NCBI GenBank assembly: GCA_004028795.1
Contig: SAIW01000022.1
Location: 1 to 64,000 of the forward strand
Direction: 5' to 3'
DNA length: 64,000 nucleotides
From: Chitinophagaceae bacterium
GTDB lineage: Bacteria > Bacteroidota > Bacteroidia > Chitinophagales > Chitinophagaceae
Numbering within the stretch: position 1 is the stretch's first letter; every line of letters starts with the position of its first letter. The translations under genes were made by a program, and so were the position numbers. Positions 16,823 to 25,355 of this stretch are shown here, piece by piece. The notes beneath the pieces were generated by a model that was given only the letters and a program-made list of their open reading frames with translations, had not been told where the DNA came from and ran no database searches.

Positions 16823-17428
16823 ATGAAAATTTTGAAAGTAATTTTAATTTCAGCAATTTTTATTACTTCATGTAAAAAGGATACTTTATCCTCTTATATT
16901 TCTTTACCCGAACAAACGGTAGTTGGGAATAATACATTTGGTTTTTTGTATAATAATGGTATAGTTTGGAATAATGTAAGAATAAAACCAGGTATATTAA
17001 TTAATACTCTATCTATTGATACATTAATGACATGTTTTTACTATAAACAAACATCCTATTACAAGGATTTCTTAGGACTATTTGCATCAATGCAAATAAT
17101 GGATAATAATTTTAATTATGTTCAAACTTCTGATGTTCAGATAAAACTAGTATCTCCATTTCAGCCTAACAATACTTTTTTATTTGATACTTCCGTAACA
17201 AGTAATAAAATTTTATTTAGCTTAAAACAAGGCTCGTATGCTAACTATATTAAAACTTTTAATCTTACTATAATTAAAAGAGATACAATCAATAAAATTA
17301 TAAGTGGTTATTTTAATGGTACGTTATTTAATTCAAAAACTGATAGCTCTAACTTAAATAAGATTATATTCAATTTAAAAGATAGTTTGATTATTAGTGA
17401 TGGAAGGTTTGATGTTAAGTATTATTAG
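16823..17428 (+). CDS. Hypothetical lipoprotein
   Basis: This 201-residue protein begins MKILKVILISAIFITSCKKD, a lipoprotein signal with Cys17. The rest is rich in Asn, Thr and beta-prone stretches (TVVGNNTFGFLYNNGIVW, IKTFNLTIIKRDTINKIISGYFNG), as seen in DUF6252-like secreted lipoproteins of this phylum, but I do not claim that family. I chose the ATG at 16823 over an upstream TTG. The gap to the next gene (17429-17617) shows no clear element. Confidence 0.7.
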   Translation: MKILKVILISAIFITSCKKDTLSSYISLPEQTVVGNNTFGFLYNNGIVWNNVRIKPGILINTLSIDTLMTCFYYKQTSYYKDFLGLFASMQIMDNNFNYVQTSDVQIKLVSPFQPNNTFLFDTSVTSNKILFSLKQGSYANYIKTFNLTIIKRDTINKIISGYFNGTLFNSKTDSSNLNKIIFNLKDSLIISDGRFDVKYY

Positions 17429-17617
17429 GTTTTTAGTGTAAACTTAACTACCCTATTCCATTTTTTCTTTACTGCTCTTAAATATGCATAAATAGCTTTC
17501 AGATTACTTTCTTTTAATTACTCTTGCACTGTTCATAGCACCATAGTTTTAAATTCTGCAGGCCGAGTGTTAGTTTGTGATAAGTAGTATCAACAGAAAT
17601 ATTTAGGAAAGAAAGGT

Positions 17618-18112
17618 TTAATTCCTGAGAAAGCTATAGGTATTACGAAGCAGCCAATTAGTTGTTTCGTTAAACAGCACTTCTTTTTTGATAATAAAAC
17701 TATCATTACTGATTGTGTAAGTATGTTTAATAGTAGCGGGTTTTCTGTCGTTACCGTCAACAGCTTTTTCTTCTGTAACAATTGTTTTAATGGTTTTAAT
17801 AAATGTATTGCCGGTAACCAAAGCACTGTTTAGTTGAGTGCCGTTATTATTGATTGTTAATGTATCGTAACCATTTGCTTTTGGTTCATCAGGATAAATA
17901 TGCTGCAGTATTACTTCATTTTTATTTAAAGGATTTATAAACACTACAATATCAGCAGGCATGGTATAAGGTTTACCTGAAGTATAATCTAAGTAAGTTA
18001 ATGAGCCTTTCCATTTTCCTTCGGCTAATTTAAAATCTGTTGATTGTAATTGTTGTGCATTTAACTGAACTGTAATACAAATGATACTGATTGATACGAA
18101 TAATGCTTTCAT
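17618..18112 (-). CDS. Hypothetical secreted protein
   Basis: This 164-residue protein has a signal peptide (MKALFVSISIICITVQLNAQ). The mature part starts with a lipocalin-like stretch (FKLAEGKWKGSLTYLDYTSGKPYTMPADIVV) and is mostly predicted beta. It lies 25 nt downstream of the TonB-type receptor gene and is probably co-transcribed with it. I do not recognise a specific family. Confidence 0.65.
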   Translation of the reverse strand: MKALFVSISIICITVQLNAQQLQSTDFKLAEGKWKGSLTYLDYTSGKPYTMPADIVVFINPLNKNEVILQHIYPDEPKANGYDTLTINNNGTQLNSALVTGNTFIKTIKTIVTEEKAVDGNDRKPATIKHTYTISNDSFIIKKEVLFNETTNWLLRNTYSFLRN

Positions 18113-18137
18113 ATTTTATTATTGTTTGATTGAAAAA

Positions 18138-20318
18138 TTATTTTGATTTAATTCGGTTTTCTTCAGCTTCGTTTCCATTATTTCTTTCTCTGGCATCTTT
18201 TATTTTGTTATTGCCAAACTTATAAGTTATGCCTACATAAATATTTCTGCTTTCCCATTTTCTGTATGTATGCATATTCAGGTTAGTATTAACTGCTGTT
18301 TGTTGCCATTTCTGAGTATTAAAAATATCTTTAATGCCTGTACTAATAACTAATTTATTTTTTAACACTGCTTTGCTGGTATTGATATTTAAACTGCCTA
18401 TAGGCTTGGCTGTATAAATAGTAGTTGTGTTTTGGTAATTAAACCATCCACTTAATTCTATTTTAAAATCATTGTTTAATGAGAAGGTATTGCTTAAATA
18501 TCCATTAAACCCAACACTTTCGTTTATGCTGGTAGTATTAAGTTGAAACCCTTTAATAATAGTATGATATTGTTGCCAGAATGGTTCTGCATAAACATAA
18601 AAATTCCACCATTTCTTTACATTAAAGCCTGTGCTTATACTTAAGTTAATCATTTGTTTATAGCCTGCGTTTTGAGGAATAAGTACTGTGTTTTTCCCAT
18701 CTTGATAAGTTAATTGTTCGATGTATTGTTGTGTATGGCTATAACTCGCTTTAATATTTGTTGAATAATTATAAGTGTATTGCAACTCAACATTATTGGT
18801 TATTTGAGGTAATAGATAAGGATTACCAACCTCTCTGTTAAATGCATCTAAAGTATAAACAAACGGGTTTTGATCTTGATAAGTTGGCCTGTCTATTCTT
18901 TTACCATAACTAAAACCAATTTGAGTTTTAGGATTTAATTGATATTGAATAAATAATGAAGGAAACAAATTGGCATAAGCAGTATCAGGTTTATTGGTGG
19001 TATTATTTTTTAAGTCTGTTGAAACCCCTTTCACATTGCTGTATTCAAATCTTAAGCCTGCAATAAAAGTTAGTTTACCGATTGCTTCAGTAATGTTAGT
19101 ATAAGTAGCAGTTACTTTTTCTGTAAAGTTGAAACGATTGGTTTGGTTAGTATCAGATATCCAGTTCTGTTGCTGCCATTGCAGTACATCCAGATTATTT
19201 TTTGTATTAGTTGCAGTTGTTTTAATGCCGTATTCAGTTACGAAATGAGCGTTCATTTTTTTCCTATAATCTGCTTTTAAAGTAATGATGTCAATCATAA
19301 CAGAGGCATTGTTTTGAAAACTGTTATTATTAATGTCCTTTTGAAAAGCATCTGTTGTTGTTATAGCTACTGTATTATTTAAACCGGAAGAGTATGTAGT
19401 GTAATTAGCATCTGCAATAAATGTTTCATTAGTATTTTGATAGCTGTAATTAAGATTATAGTTGTTTCTCGAAAGTTTTGTAGGAGCAATACTTTTAGTA
19501 AACACCATTGTATCTGCTTGGTTCTGTTTGGTTAACAGCGTTACATTATCATCAAACATATCACTTGTTGTTGCTGTTCCACTATACAAAAAACCTAACG
19601 TATTTTTTTTATTGATGTAATAGTCTGCCCCTGTTCTTACTAAAAAGCTATGATATTGATCGTTCTCAATACTTTTTTGTAAATAGTCTTTATCAGTTGT
19701 ATACCGTTCGGTATTGGCTATTGTGTTTTGCTCGTTGCCTTGAATGCTGATATTACCAAAAAAATTCAGTTTATCTTTTCTTGCGTTAAAAGAACCTGTT
19801 AGTGTTTTTCTGTTATGTACACTCTGTTGATATTTAATGCCTGCTGTACCGTTAAACCCGTTTACAATACTTTTTTTGAGTTTAATATTTATGATACCTG
19901 CTTTACCACTGGCATCGTAAATTGCCGATGGATTACTTATTAACTCTATTTCTTTTATATTTTCTGCATCAATAGATTTTAACAGTTGTGCAGCATCATC
20001 GTCAGAAAGCTGCATATTTCTACCATCAATTAAAATCTGTACTTTATCCTTACCGCCCATTTGTATATGCTCGTTTCCATCAACCATTATACCCGGTGAA
20101 GTTCTTAATAAGTCTAATGCATTTTGACTTACAGCAGCTTTTAAATCGGTTATAGCAATTACCATTTTATCGGGTAAAACTTTTACACTAAGCCTGTTGG
20201 CAGTAACCATTACATCTGTATTAGTTTTAGAAATTAAAGTGTCCTGCTTTTTTTCTGTTTGGCAGAAAAGCCATTTGCAAAAACCAAGAGCTACAATTAA
20301 GAAAAATATTTTCATCAT
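18138..20318 (-). CDS. TonB-dependent receptor-like outer membrane beta-barrel protein
   Basis: This 726-residue protein has a signal peptide (FFLIVALGFCKWLFCQ), a plug domain at about residues 35-155 (VMVTANRLSVKVLPDKMVI, NALDLLRTSPGIMVDGNEHIQMGGKDKVQILIDGR, IELISNPSAIYDASGKAGIINIKLKK) and a long beta-barrel with many Asn/Tyr-rich strands (outer membrane barrel family 3). The usual N-terminal carboxypeptidase-like domain is missing. The substrate is unknown. A membrane-bound AraC regulator sits upstream on the same strand and may control it. Confidence 0.85.
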   Translation of the reverse strand: MMKIFFLIVALGFCKWLFCQTEKKQDTLISKTNTDVMVTANRLSVKVLPDKMVIAITDLKAAVSQNALDLLRTSPGIMVDGNEHIQMGGKDKVQILIDGRNMQLSDDDAAQLLKSIDAENIKEIELISNPSAIYDASGKAGIINIKLKKSIVNGFNGTAGIKYQQSVHNRKTLTGSFNARKDKLNFFGNISIQGNEQNTIANTERYTTDKDYLQKSIENDQYHSFLVRTGADYYINKKNTLGFLYSGTATTSDMFDDNVTLLTKQNQADTMVFTKSIAPTKLSRNNYNLNYSYQNTNETFIADANYTTYSSGLNNTVAITTTDAFQKDINNNSFQNNASVMIDIITLKADYRKKMNAHFVTEYGIKTTATNTKNNLDVLQWQQQNWISDTNQTNRFNFTEKVTATYTNITEAIGKLTFIAGLRFEYSNVKGVSTDLKNNTTNKPDTAYANLFPSLFIQYQLNPKTQIGFSYGKRIDRPTYQDQNPFVYTLDAFNREVGNPYLLPQITNNVELQYTYNYSTNIKASYSHTQQYIEQLTYQDGKNTVLIPQNAGYKQMINLSISTGFNVKKWWNFYVYAEPFWQQYHTIIKGFQLNTTSINESVGFNGYLSNTFSLNNDFKIELSGWFNYQNTTTIYTAKPIGSLNINTSKAVLKNKLVISTGIKDIFNTQKWQQTAVNTNLNMHTYRKWESRNIYVGITYKFGNNKIKDARERNNGNEAEENRIKSK

Positions 20319-20423
20319 AAAGATTTATAGCTGCAAATTGCTTGCGATATAAAACTTTACCGCCTCAAATCATGTATTAAGGCTATGAAAAAAGGTATCA
20401 AATGCTGTTACGAAGATTTGATA

Positions 20424-21653
20424 CTAACTTTTTATAAACTCTTTAGGATTTTTTCCTGTAATTTTTTTGAAAGAACGGTTAAAAGTGGCTTTTGAATTAA
20501 AACCTGCATCGTAGGCAATGCTCATAATGGTAAGATGGCTGTTATCAGCAGAAACTAATCTTTCTTTTACTTCCTGCACTCTGTAATAATTAATAAAATC
20601 ATTAAAATTCATTTTAAAACATTGATTAATTATTTTGGAAAGAAAGGAAGCATTGGTTTGTAACTGCTTGGCTAATTGCGTTAACGTAAGTTCTGCATTG
20701 CGATATTCTTTATTATCAACTACTGCGGTTAATACTCTTTGCTTCCATTCAGTTAATACGTTGTTATCTTCTGTTTTTGCATCAGTTCCTTCTTGTACTA
20801 TTTCTTCATACTCCGCATCAACTACTAAAGGCTCAGTTCCCTGTTGAGTATAATTTAGTTGATAAGGCATTCTGTACTTTAAAAAATCCGGTTCAAATGA
20901 TACTTTGTTTTCAATAGAATTGTTATAACCTGCAATGGCTATATAATAAAACAAAAGAGCAAACAATAAATAATACCACCAGGCTTGCGTGTATTTAATA
21001 TCAATTCCTGCTATGTTTAAAACCGCTATAATAAGTGTAGAAAAAACGTAAATAAAAAACGCAATTAAAAAGTTACGAACCCATGCAAAAGTTACCGTAT
21101 CTGCAAATGAAAGTTCCTGCACAATAAATTTTTGATAATTATAATAATATTGAATAGCACTAATTAAATACACAATGATGCTTATTAAGCCTGCAATAAT
21201 GTACCAGTAAGCAAAGTCAGGATCATTCTCACCATCCATTAAAAAATATTTGTGCAAAACAAGCCTGTCTGTTACCGCAATAATTACATTCCAGAGTAAA
21301 AACAAAATACCCGGAATAAAATGAAGCCAATGTTTTCTTTTAAATTGAAAAAGCGGATTTAATAAACTGTGTACGTAAAATAAAATGACGGGACCAAAAA
21401 ATAATGTTTGTTGAAACGGAAAATAAAATAAAAAATTTCTGCATGCTAAGCATTCTCTTCCGTCGTACCAGCCTGCAAAACCAAGCATCCAAGGGCAGAT
21501 ATATAAAATAGCAAGCAGTAAAAAAAAGCTTAACCATTTATCGCTGCTTTTATCGTTAAGTAAACCTTTTCTGTATAGTAAAATTGCATATACCAAACCA
21601 TGTACAAAAAATATCAATAGTAAACCACTGTATTTATTAAAATAAAAAGGCAT
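20424..21653 (-). CDS. Membrane-bound AraC-type regulator
   Basis: About seven or eight hydrophobic helices (YSGLLLIFFVHGLVYAILLY, WLSFFLLLAILYICPWMLGF, GPVILFYVHSLL, HFIPGILFLLWNVIIAV, AYWYIIAGLISIIVYLIS and others) precede a C-terminal AraC DNA-binding domain (LTLTQLAKQLQTNASFLSKIINQCFKMNFNDFINYYRVQEVKERL, SIAYDAGFNSKATFNRSFKKITGKNPKEF). I begin at the ATG at 21653 (409 residues): the longer reading frame runs into a terminator hairpin and a repeat and is not credible. It may link a membrane signal to the receptor gene downstream. Confidence 0.82.
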   Translation of the reverse strand: MPFYFNKYSGLLLIFFVHGLVYAILLYRKGLLNDKSSDKWLSFFLLLAILYICPWMLGFAGWYDGRECLACRNFLFYFPFQQTLFFGPVILFYVHSLLNPLFQFKRKHWLHFIPGILFLLWNVIIAVTDRLVLHKYFLMDGENDPDFAYWYIIAGLISIIVYLISAIQYYYNYQKFIVQELSFADTVTFAWVRNFLIAFFIYVFSTLIIAVLNIAGIDIKYTQAWWYYLLFALLFYYIAIAGYNNSIENKVSFEPDFLKYRMPYQLNYTQQGTEPLVVDAEYEEIVQEGTDAKTEDNNVLTEWKQRVLTAVVDNKEYRNAELTLTQLAKQLQTNASFLSKIINQCFKMNFNDFINYYRVQEVKERLVSADNSHLTIMSIAYDAGFNSKATFNRSFKKITGKNPKEFIKS

Positions 21654-21668
21654 AGTTGAAAATACGTA

Positions 21669-21698
21669 AAAAGCCTTTGTAATGTTACAAAGGCTTTT
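21669..21698 (-). terminator. Terminator hairpin downstream of leuS
   Basis: AAAAGCCTTTGTAA and TTACAAAGGCTTTT pair perfectly around a 2-nt centre, with T-rich end on the minus strand. It separates leuS and repeat B1 from the membrane AraC gene. Confidence 0.8.
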
Positions 21699-21705
21699 AT
21701 AAAAT

Positions 21706-21813
21706 GTCATTTCGAGATTTGGTTCTTGCCAAACGAGAAATCTCATTAGTTTTTGTTAGAAGATTTCTCAGGCACAGCCTGCCCCGACTTATTCGGGGAA
21801 CTTTCGAAATGAC
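21706..21813. repeat. Interspersed repeat family B, copy 1 (3' side of leuS)
   Basis: The element begins GTCATTTCGAGA and ends TTTCGAAATGAC, so the ends are inverted repeats. Inside are TTGGTTCTTGCCAA and AGATTTCTCAGGCACAGCCT and a hairpin CCCCGA-n5-TCGGGG. The right half is nearly identical to copy 2 at 25226-25346. Size (about 108 bp), termini and lack of coding fit a MITE-like element. Confidence 0.75.
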
Positions 21814-21845
21814 GTTCAATTCACGTTTCACTACTCACGATTGCT

Positions 21846-24800
21846 TCACACTACCACATTAATCATTTTGTTTTTTACGAAAATGAATTTCTTTACAGGT
21901 TTATCTTCTACCCATTTTTTTACTACATCATTTGCTAAAACAATTTGTTCAACCTGTTCTTGTGATGCATCTAATGCAATGTTGATATTGGTTCTTAATT
22001 TACCATTAATGCTTACCGGATATTCTTTAGCACTTTCTACCAAATACTGTGCATTAAAAGTGGGGTAAGCAGCATCCAGAATGCTGTTGCTGTTACCCAA
22101 TGCATGCCATAGCTCTTCTGAAATATGCGGTGCATAAGGAGCCAGCATAATTAACAAAGGTTCTAACACTTCTCGCTTATTGCATTTAGCATCAGCCAAT
22201 TCATTTACACAAACCATAAAAGCACTCACCGCTGTATTGTAAGAAAAACGTTCTGTATCTTCTTCAATTTTTTTAATGGCTTTGTGTAAGATTTTTAATT
22301 CTGCATCGGTAGCTTTTTCTTGATTCCAAACAGCCTCACCCCCCGCCCTCTCCGAAGGAGAGGGAGCTGATGAACCCTCTTTGTAAAATAGTCTCCATAA
22401 TTTTTTTAGGAAACGATGTACCCCTTCAATGCCTTTGGTATCCCAGGGTTTGCTTTGTTCAACAGGACCTAAAAACATTTCATACATACGGAAAGTATCA
22501 GCTCCGTATTTCTCAACCAAATCACTTGGGTCAACAGTGTTGAATTTCGATTTACTCATCTTTTCGATTTCATCACCACAGATATATGCTTCATTAAATA
22601 AAGCTTCCCCTAATAAAATGGCGTCTTTAAATTCTCCATTTCTCCATTTCTTGAATGCTTCTTTATCTAATTCAAAGCCATCAACAATATTTACATCAAC
22701 TCGTAATGGATTTATTGTTAAGCTATTTATTATATCAAATTCAACTTTCGATGATAAAATGAAATTATTTGGATTTTTTTCAAGCTCATTTTTTGTAATA
22801 ATATTTAATTGATCAATAAATAAACCTGATTTTGCAGTAGCATCAAGATTTGTAGCGTGCCTTTTCGACAAAAAAATATTTGGAATAATTCTACTCAAAA
22901 ATGATGTGAATTGAAATAATAACTCTTTTTCGATAATTTGCCATTCATTTTCTATTAAAATATTTTTATTGTAATATTCAAAAGCAGCTTCTTTATCACA
23001 TTTTATTTGATATGAAATATTACCTAACCTATAAACAAACCTGCTGCTTCCCTGTATCATTCCTTGATTCACCAACTTTTTAAACGGTTCATCAAAACTA
23101 ATATAACCTAAGTCGTACAAGGCTTTCGTCCACATACGGCTGTACAATAAATGTCCAACTGCATGTTCTGTTCCGCCAATATACACATCTACCTGATTCC
23201 AATAATCTGTTGCCTGTTTGCCGGCAAATTCATTTTCATTTTCGTTATCCATATAACGTAAAAAATACCAACTGCTGCCTGCATAACCAGGCATGGTGTT
23301 GGTTTCTAAAGCCCCTTTACCCCCTGAAGGGGGAATAAAATCTGCATCCTGAAATTGATAAATCCAATCAGGAATATTTGCAAGCGGACCTTCACCCTCA
23401 GGTCCGGGACTATACGTTTTTACTTCAGGTAATTCTAATGGTAATTTGTCTTCAGGTACAGGATAGGCAACACCATCTTTCCAAACAATCGGGAATGGTT
23501 CGCCCCAATAACGTTGCCTGCTGAAAGCCGCATCCCGCATTTTATAATTTACTTTCTTCTTGCCAATACCCATTTCAACCAGTTTATTCACCACAATTTC
23601 AATGGCATCTTTCATTATAATGCCATTTAAAAAATCGCTATTTTCTAAAGGCACTTCTTTGGTGGCATTGGCTTCTTCACCATTAAAATGTTTACCGATA
23701 ATATTGGTGATGGGAATATTAAAATGTTTGGCAAATTTGAAATCTCTTTCATCGCCGCAAGGCACCGCCATTATAGCTCCTGTGCCATAACCTGCCAACA
23801 CATATTCTGAAATCCAGATAGGAATTTGTTTGCCGTTGAAAGGGTTAACAGCATACGCACCCGTAAATGCACCGGTAATTTTTTTCTCAGCCTGTCGTTC
23901 TCTATCGCTCCTACTTTTTACATAAGCAATGTATTCATCAACTGTTTGTTTTTGTTCGGCTGTGGTAATATGGTCAATCAAATCATGTTCGGGAGCAACC
24001 ACCATAAAATCAACCCCGAAAATGGTATCGGGTCTTGTAGTGTACACTTTTAAAGTTTCCTCTGCATAAGTAACAGCAATTGAAACACTGGTGTGTATGA
24101 TAGGACCTTTTTTTTCTTCTGTTACTTCATGTTCTTCACCCAATACAATTTTAAATTCAATTTCTGCTCCGGTACTTTTACCAATCCAGTTGGTTTGCAT
24201 TTCTTTCATGGCATCGCTGAAATCCACTGTTTGCAAGCCTTGCAGCAATCTATCGGCATATTCAGTAATGCGTAAATACCATTGACGTAATTTCTTTTTT
24301 ACAACAGGGTGACCGCCACGTTCACTAACACCATTCACCACTTCATCATTAGCCAAAACAGTTCCTAATGCTTCACACCAATTCACTTCGCCATAGCCAC
24401 AATAAGCGAGGCGATATTCCATTAAAATGCTTTGTTGGGTAAATGCATCAAAAGTTTTCCATTCATCTGCTGTGAAAGTGTTTCCGGTTTCCGGTTTCCA
24501 GTTACCAGTTACCGGTAACTGGAAACCAGTATTGGGAATTTCATGATTTATATTACCTTCTTTTTCAAATGTTTTTATTAGCTGTGTTATGCTTTCAGCC
24601 TTCTGTGTTTTGCGATTAAAATAAGCATTGAAGAGTTGTAAAAAAATCCATTGTGTCCATTTATAATATTTCGGGTCGCAGGTTTTTACTTCTCTGTCCC
24701 AATCATAACAAAACCCAATTTTATCTAATTGTTTTCTGAAATTATTGATGTTGTTTTCAGTACTTACTGCCGGATGAATGCCATGCTCTATTGCATATTG

Positions 24801-25058
24801 TTCAGCAGGTAAGCCGAATGCATCATAACCCATAGGATGCAGTACATTAAAGCCTTTCAGCCTTTTAAAACGGGCATAAATATCACTGGCTATATAACCC
24901 AACGGATGCCCCACATGCAAGCCAGCACCGCTTGGATAAGGAAACATATCCAACACATAATATTTAGGCTTTGGCGAAACATTCGCTACTTTATAAACTT
25001 TATTCTCAATCCAGTTCTGTTGCCATTTCTGTTCAATATCTCTGAAATTATATTCCAT
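21846..25058 (-). CDS. leuS: Leucyl-tRNA synthetase with several inserted segments
   Basis: This class I synthetase attaches leucine to tRNA(Leu). GLHVGHPLGY is the HIGH motif, EKMSKSKFNTV the KMSKS loop; the editing domain (VYTTRPDTIFGVDFMVVAPEH) and anticodon-binding C-terminal part (AVSAFMVCVNELADAKC, LAPYAPHISEELW) are present. Its 1070 residues exceed the usual 900-950 in this phylum. Excess comes from a heptad-repeat tract at residues 177-193, short palindrome-coded inserts at about 575-584 and 897-909, and an AT-rich block of roughly 100 residues at about 680-782. The core motifs look intact, so it is probably active. Confidence 0.95.
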   Translation of the reverse strand: MEYNFRDIEQKWQQNWIENKVYKVANVSPKPKYYVLDMFPYPSGAGLHVGHPLGYIASDIYARFKRLKGFNVLHPMGYDAFGLPAEQYAIEHGIHPAVSTENNINNFRKQLDKIGFCYDWDREVKTCDPKYYKWTQWIFLQLFNAYFNRKTQKAESITQLIKTFEKEGNINHEIPNTGFQLPVTGNWKPETGNTFTADEWKTFDAFTQQSILMEYRLAYCGYGEVNWCEALGTVLANDEVVNGVSERGGHPVVKKKLRQWYLRITEYADRLLQGLQTVDFSDAMKEMQTNWIGKSTGAEIEFKIVLGEEHEVTEEKKGPIIHTSVSIAVTYAEETLKVYTTRPDTIFGVDFMVVAPEHDLIDHITTAEQKQTVDEYIAYVKSRSDRERQAEKKITGAFTGAYAVNPFNGKQIPIWISEYVLAGYGTGAIMAVPCGDERDFKFAKHFNIPITNIIGKHFNGEEANATKEVPLENSDFLNGIIMKDAIEIVVNKLVEMGIGKKKVNYKMRDAAFSRQRYWGEPFPIVWKDGVAYPVPEDKLPLELPEVKTYSPGPEGEGPLANIPDWIYQFQDADFIPPSGGKGALETNTMPGYAGSSWYFLRYMDNENENEFAGKQATDYWNQVDVYIGGTEHAVGHLLYSRMWTKALYDLGYISFDEPFKKLVNQGMIQGSSRFVYRLGNISYQIKCDKEAAFEYYNKNILIENEWQIIEKELLFQFTSFLSRIIPNIFLSKRHATNLDATAKSGLFIDQLNIITKNELEKNPNNFILSSKVEFDIINSLTINPLRVDVNIVDGFELDKEAFKKWRNGEFKDAILLGEALFNEAYICGDEIEKMSKSKFNTVDPSDLVEKYGADTFRMYEMFLGPVEQSKPWDTKGIEGVHRFLKKLWRLFYKEGSSAPSPSERAGGEAVWNQEKATDAELKILHKAIKKIEEDTERFSYNTAVSAFMVCVNELADAKCNKREVLEPLLIMLAPYAPHISEELWHALGNSNSILDAAYPTFNAQYLVESAKEYPVSINGKLRTNINIALDASQEQVEQIVLANDVVKKWVEDKPVKKFIFVKNKMINVVV
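22333..22369 (-). repeat. Palindromic in-frame insert in leuS (family E, copy 1)
   Basis: CCCTCTCC-GAA-GGAGAGGG at 22346-22364 lies in a GC-rich island within AT-rich leuS and codes for SAPSPSERAGGEA, close to similar peptides from purD and elsewhere in leuS. Confidence 0.7.
22712..23025 (-). other. Extra coding block of about 100 residues in leuS
   Basis: Between SRFVYRL and LRVDVNIVDGFELD, where relatives carry only about 25-30 residues, this gene has an AT-rich, Asn/Ile/Lys/Phe-rich stretch (for example YYNKNILIENEWQIIEKELLFQF). It keeps frame. Its boundaries are approximate and judged from memory of the family. Confidence 0.5.
23308..23335 (-). repeat. Palindromic in-frame insert in leuS (family E, copy 2)
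   Basis: CCCCCTGAAGGGGG at 23320-23333 codes for part of FIPPSGGKGALETNT. PPSGGKGA is not a LeuRS motif and resembles the other family E peptides. Confidence 0.6.
24480..24529 (-). repeat. Seven heptanucleotide units in leuS
   Basis: Successive 7-mers TTTCCGG, TTTCCGG, TTTCCAG, TTACCAG, TTACCGG, TAACTGG, AAACCAG run on the plus strand. The array also folds on itself around TTACCGGTAA. It codes for TGFQLPVTGNWKPETGN in the leuS protein. Confidence 0.8.
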
Positions 25059-25073
25059 TATTTGATGAATAGT

Positions 25074-25132
25074 GAATAATGAATAACGAATAATGTTATA
25101 AAAGACTTGACATTATTCGTTATTCATTATTC
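25074..25132. repeat. Large inverted repeat in the leuS leader
   Basis: Two 23-bp arms (25074-25096 and 25110-25132) are perfect inverted copies, separated by 13 nt. Each arm is built from imperfect AATAATG/AATAACG 7-bp units. It lies 16 nt upstream of the leuS ATG and would form a long hairpin in the transcript. Confidence 0.85.
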
Positions 25133-25225
25133 ATTGTTAATTATTTACAAGTCCGCAAAAATCGGGTTTCTGTAATAAAAATGTCGCCTTATTTAAGAGG
25201 CAACATTTAATATTTTTTGAATTAA

Positions 25226-25346
25226 GTCATTGCGAGATTGTCCCGAAGTATCGAGATTGCCCAACGTGGCAATCTCATTGCTATTTAAATGAAGATTTCT
25301 CAGGCACAGCCTGCCCCGAATTATTCGGGGAACCTTCGAAATGACG
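25226..25346. repeat. Interspersed repeat family B, copy 2 (5' side of leuS)
   Basis: It begins GTCATTGCGAGATTG, contains AGATTTCTCAGGCACAGCCT and CCCCGAATTATTCGGGG, and ends TTCGAAATGAC. It has the same orientation as copy 1, so leuS lies between direct copies. The 25059-25355 gap is filled by this element and the inverted repeat at 25074-25132. Confidence 0.75.
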
Positions 25347-25355
25347 ATAAGAAAA

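Noticed and set aside
17590-17826. Second minus-strand gene at 17.6-17.8 kb
   Set aside because: It overlaps the secreted-protein gene on the same strand in another frame and has no signal or family.
21654-21746. N-terminal extension of the membrane AraC protein
   Set aside because: It would be coded by a terminator hairpin and part of repeat B1, and lacks any conserved residues.
22429-22812. Plus-strand gene opposite leuS
   Set aside because: It lies within leuS on the other strand and has low-complexity Ser/Phe composition.
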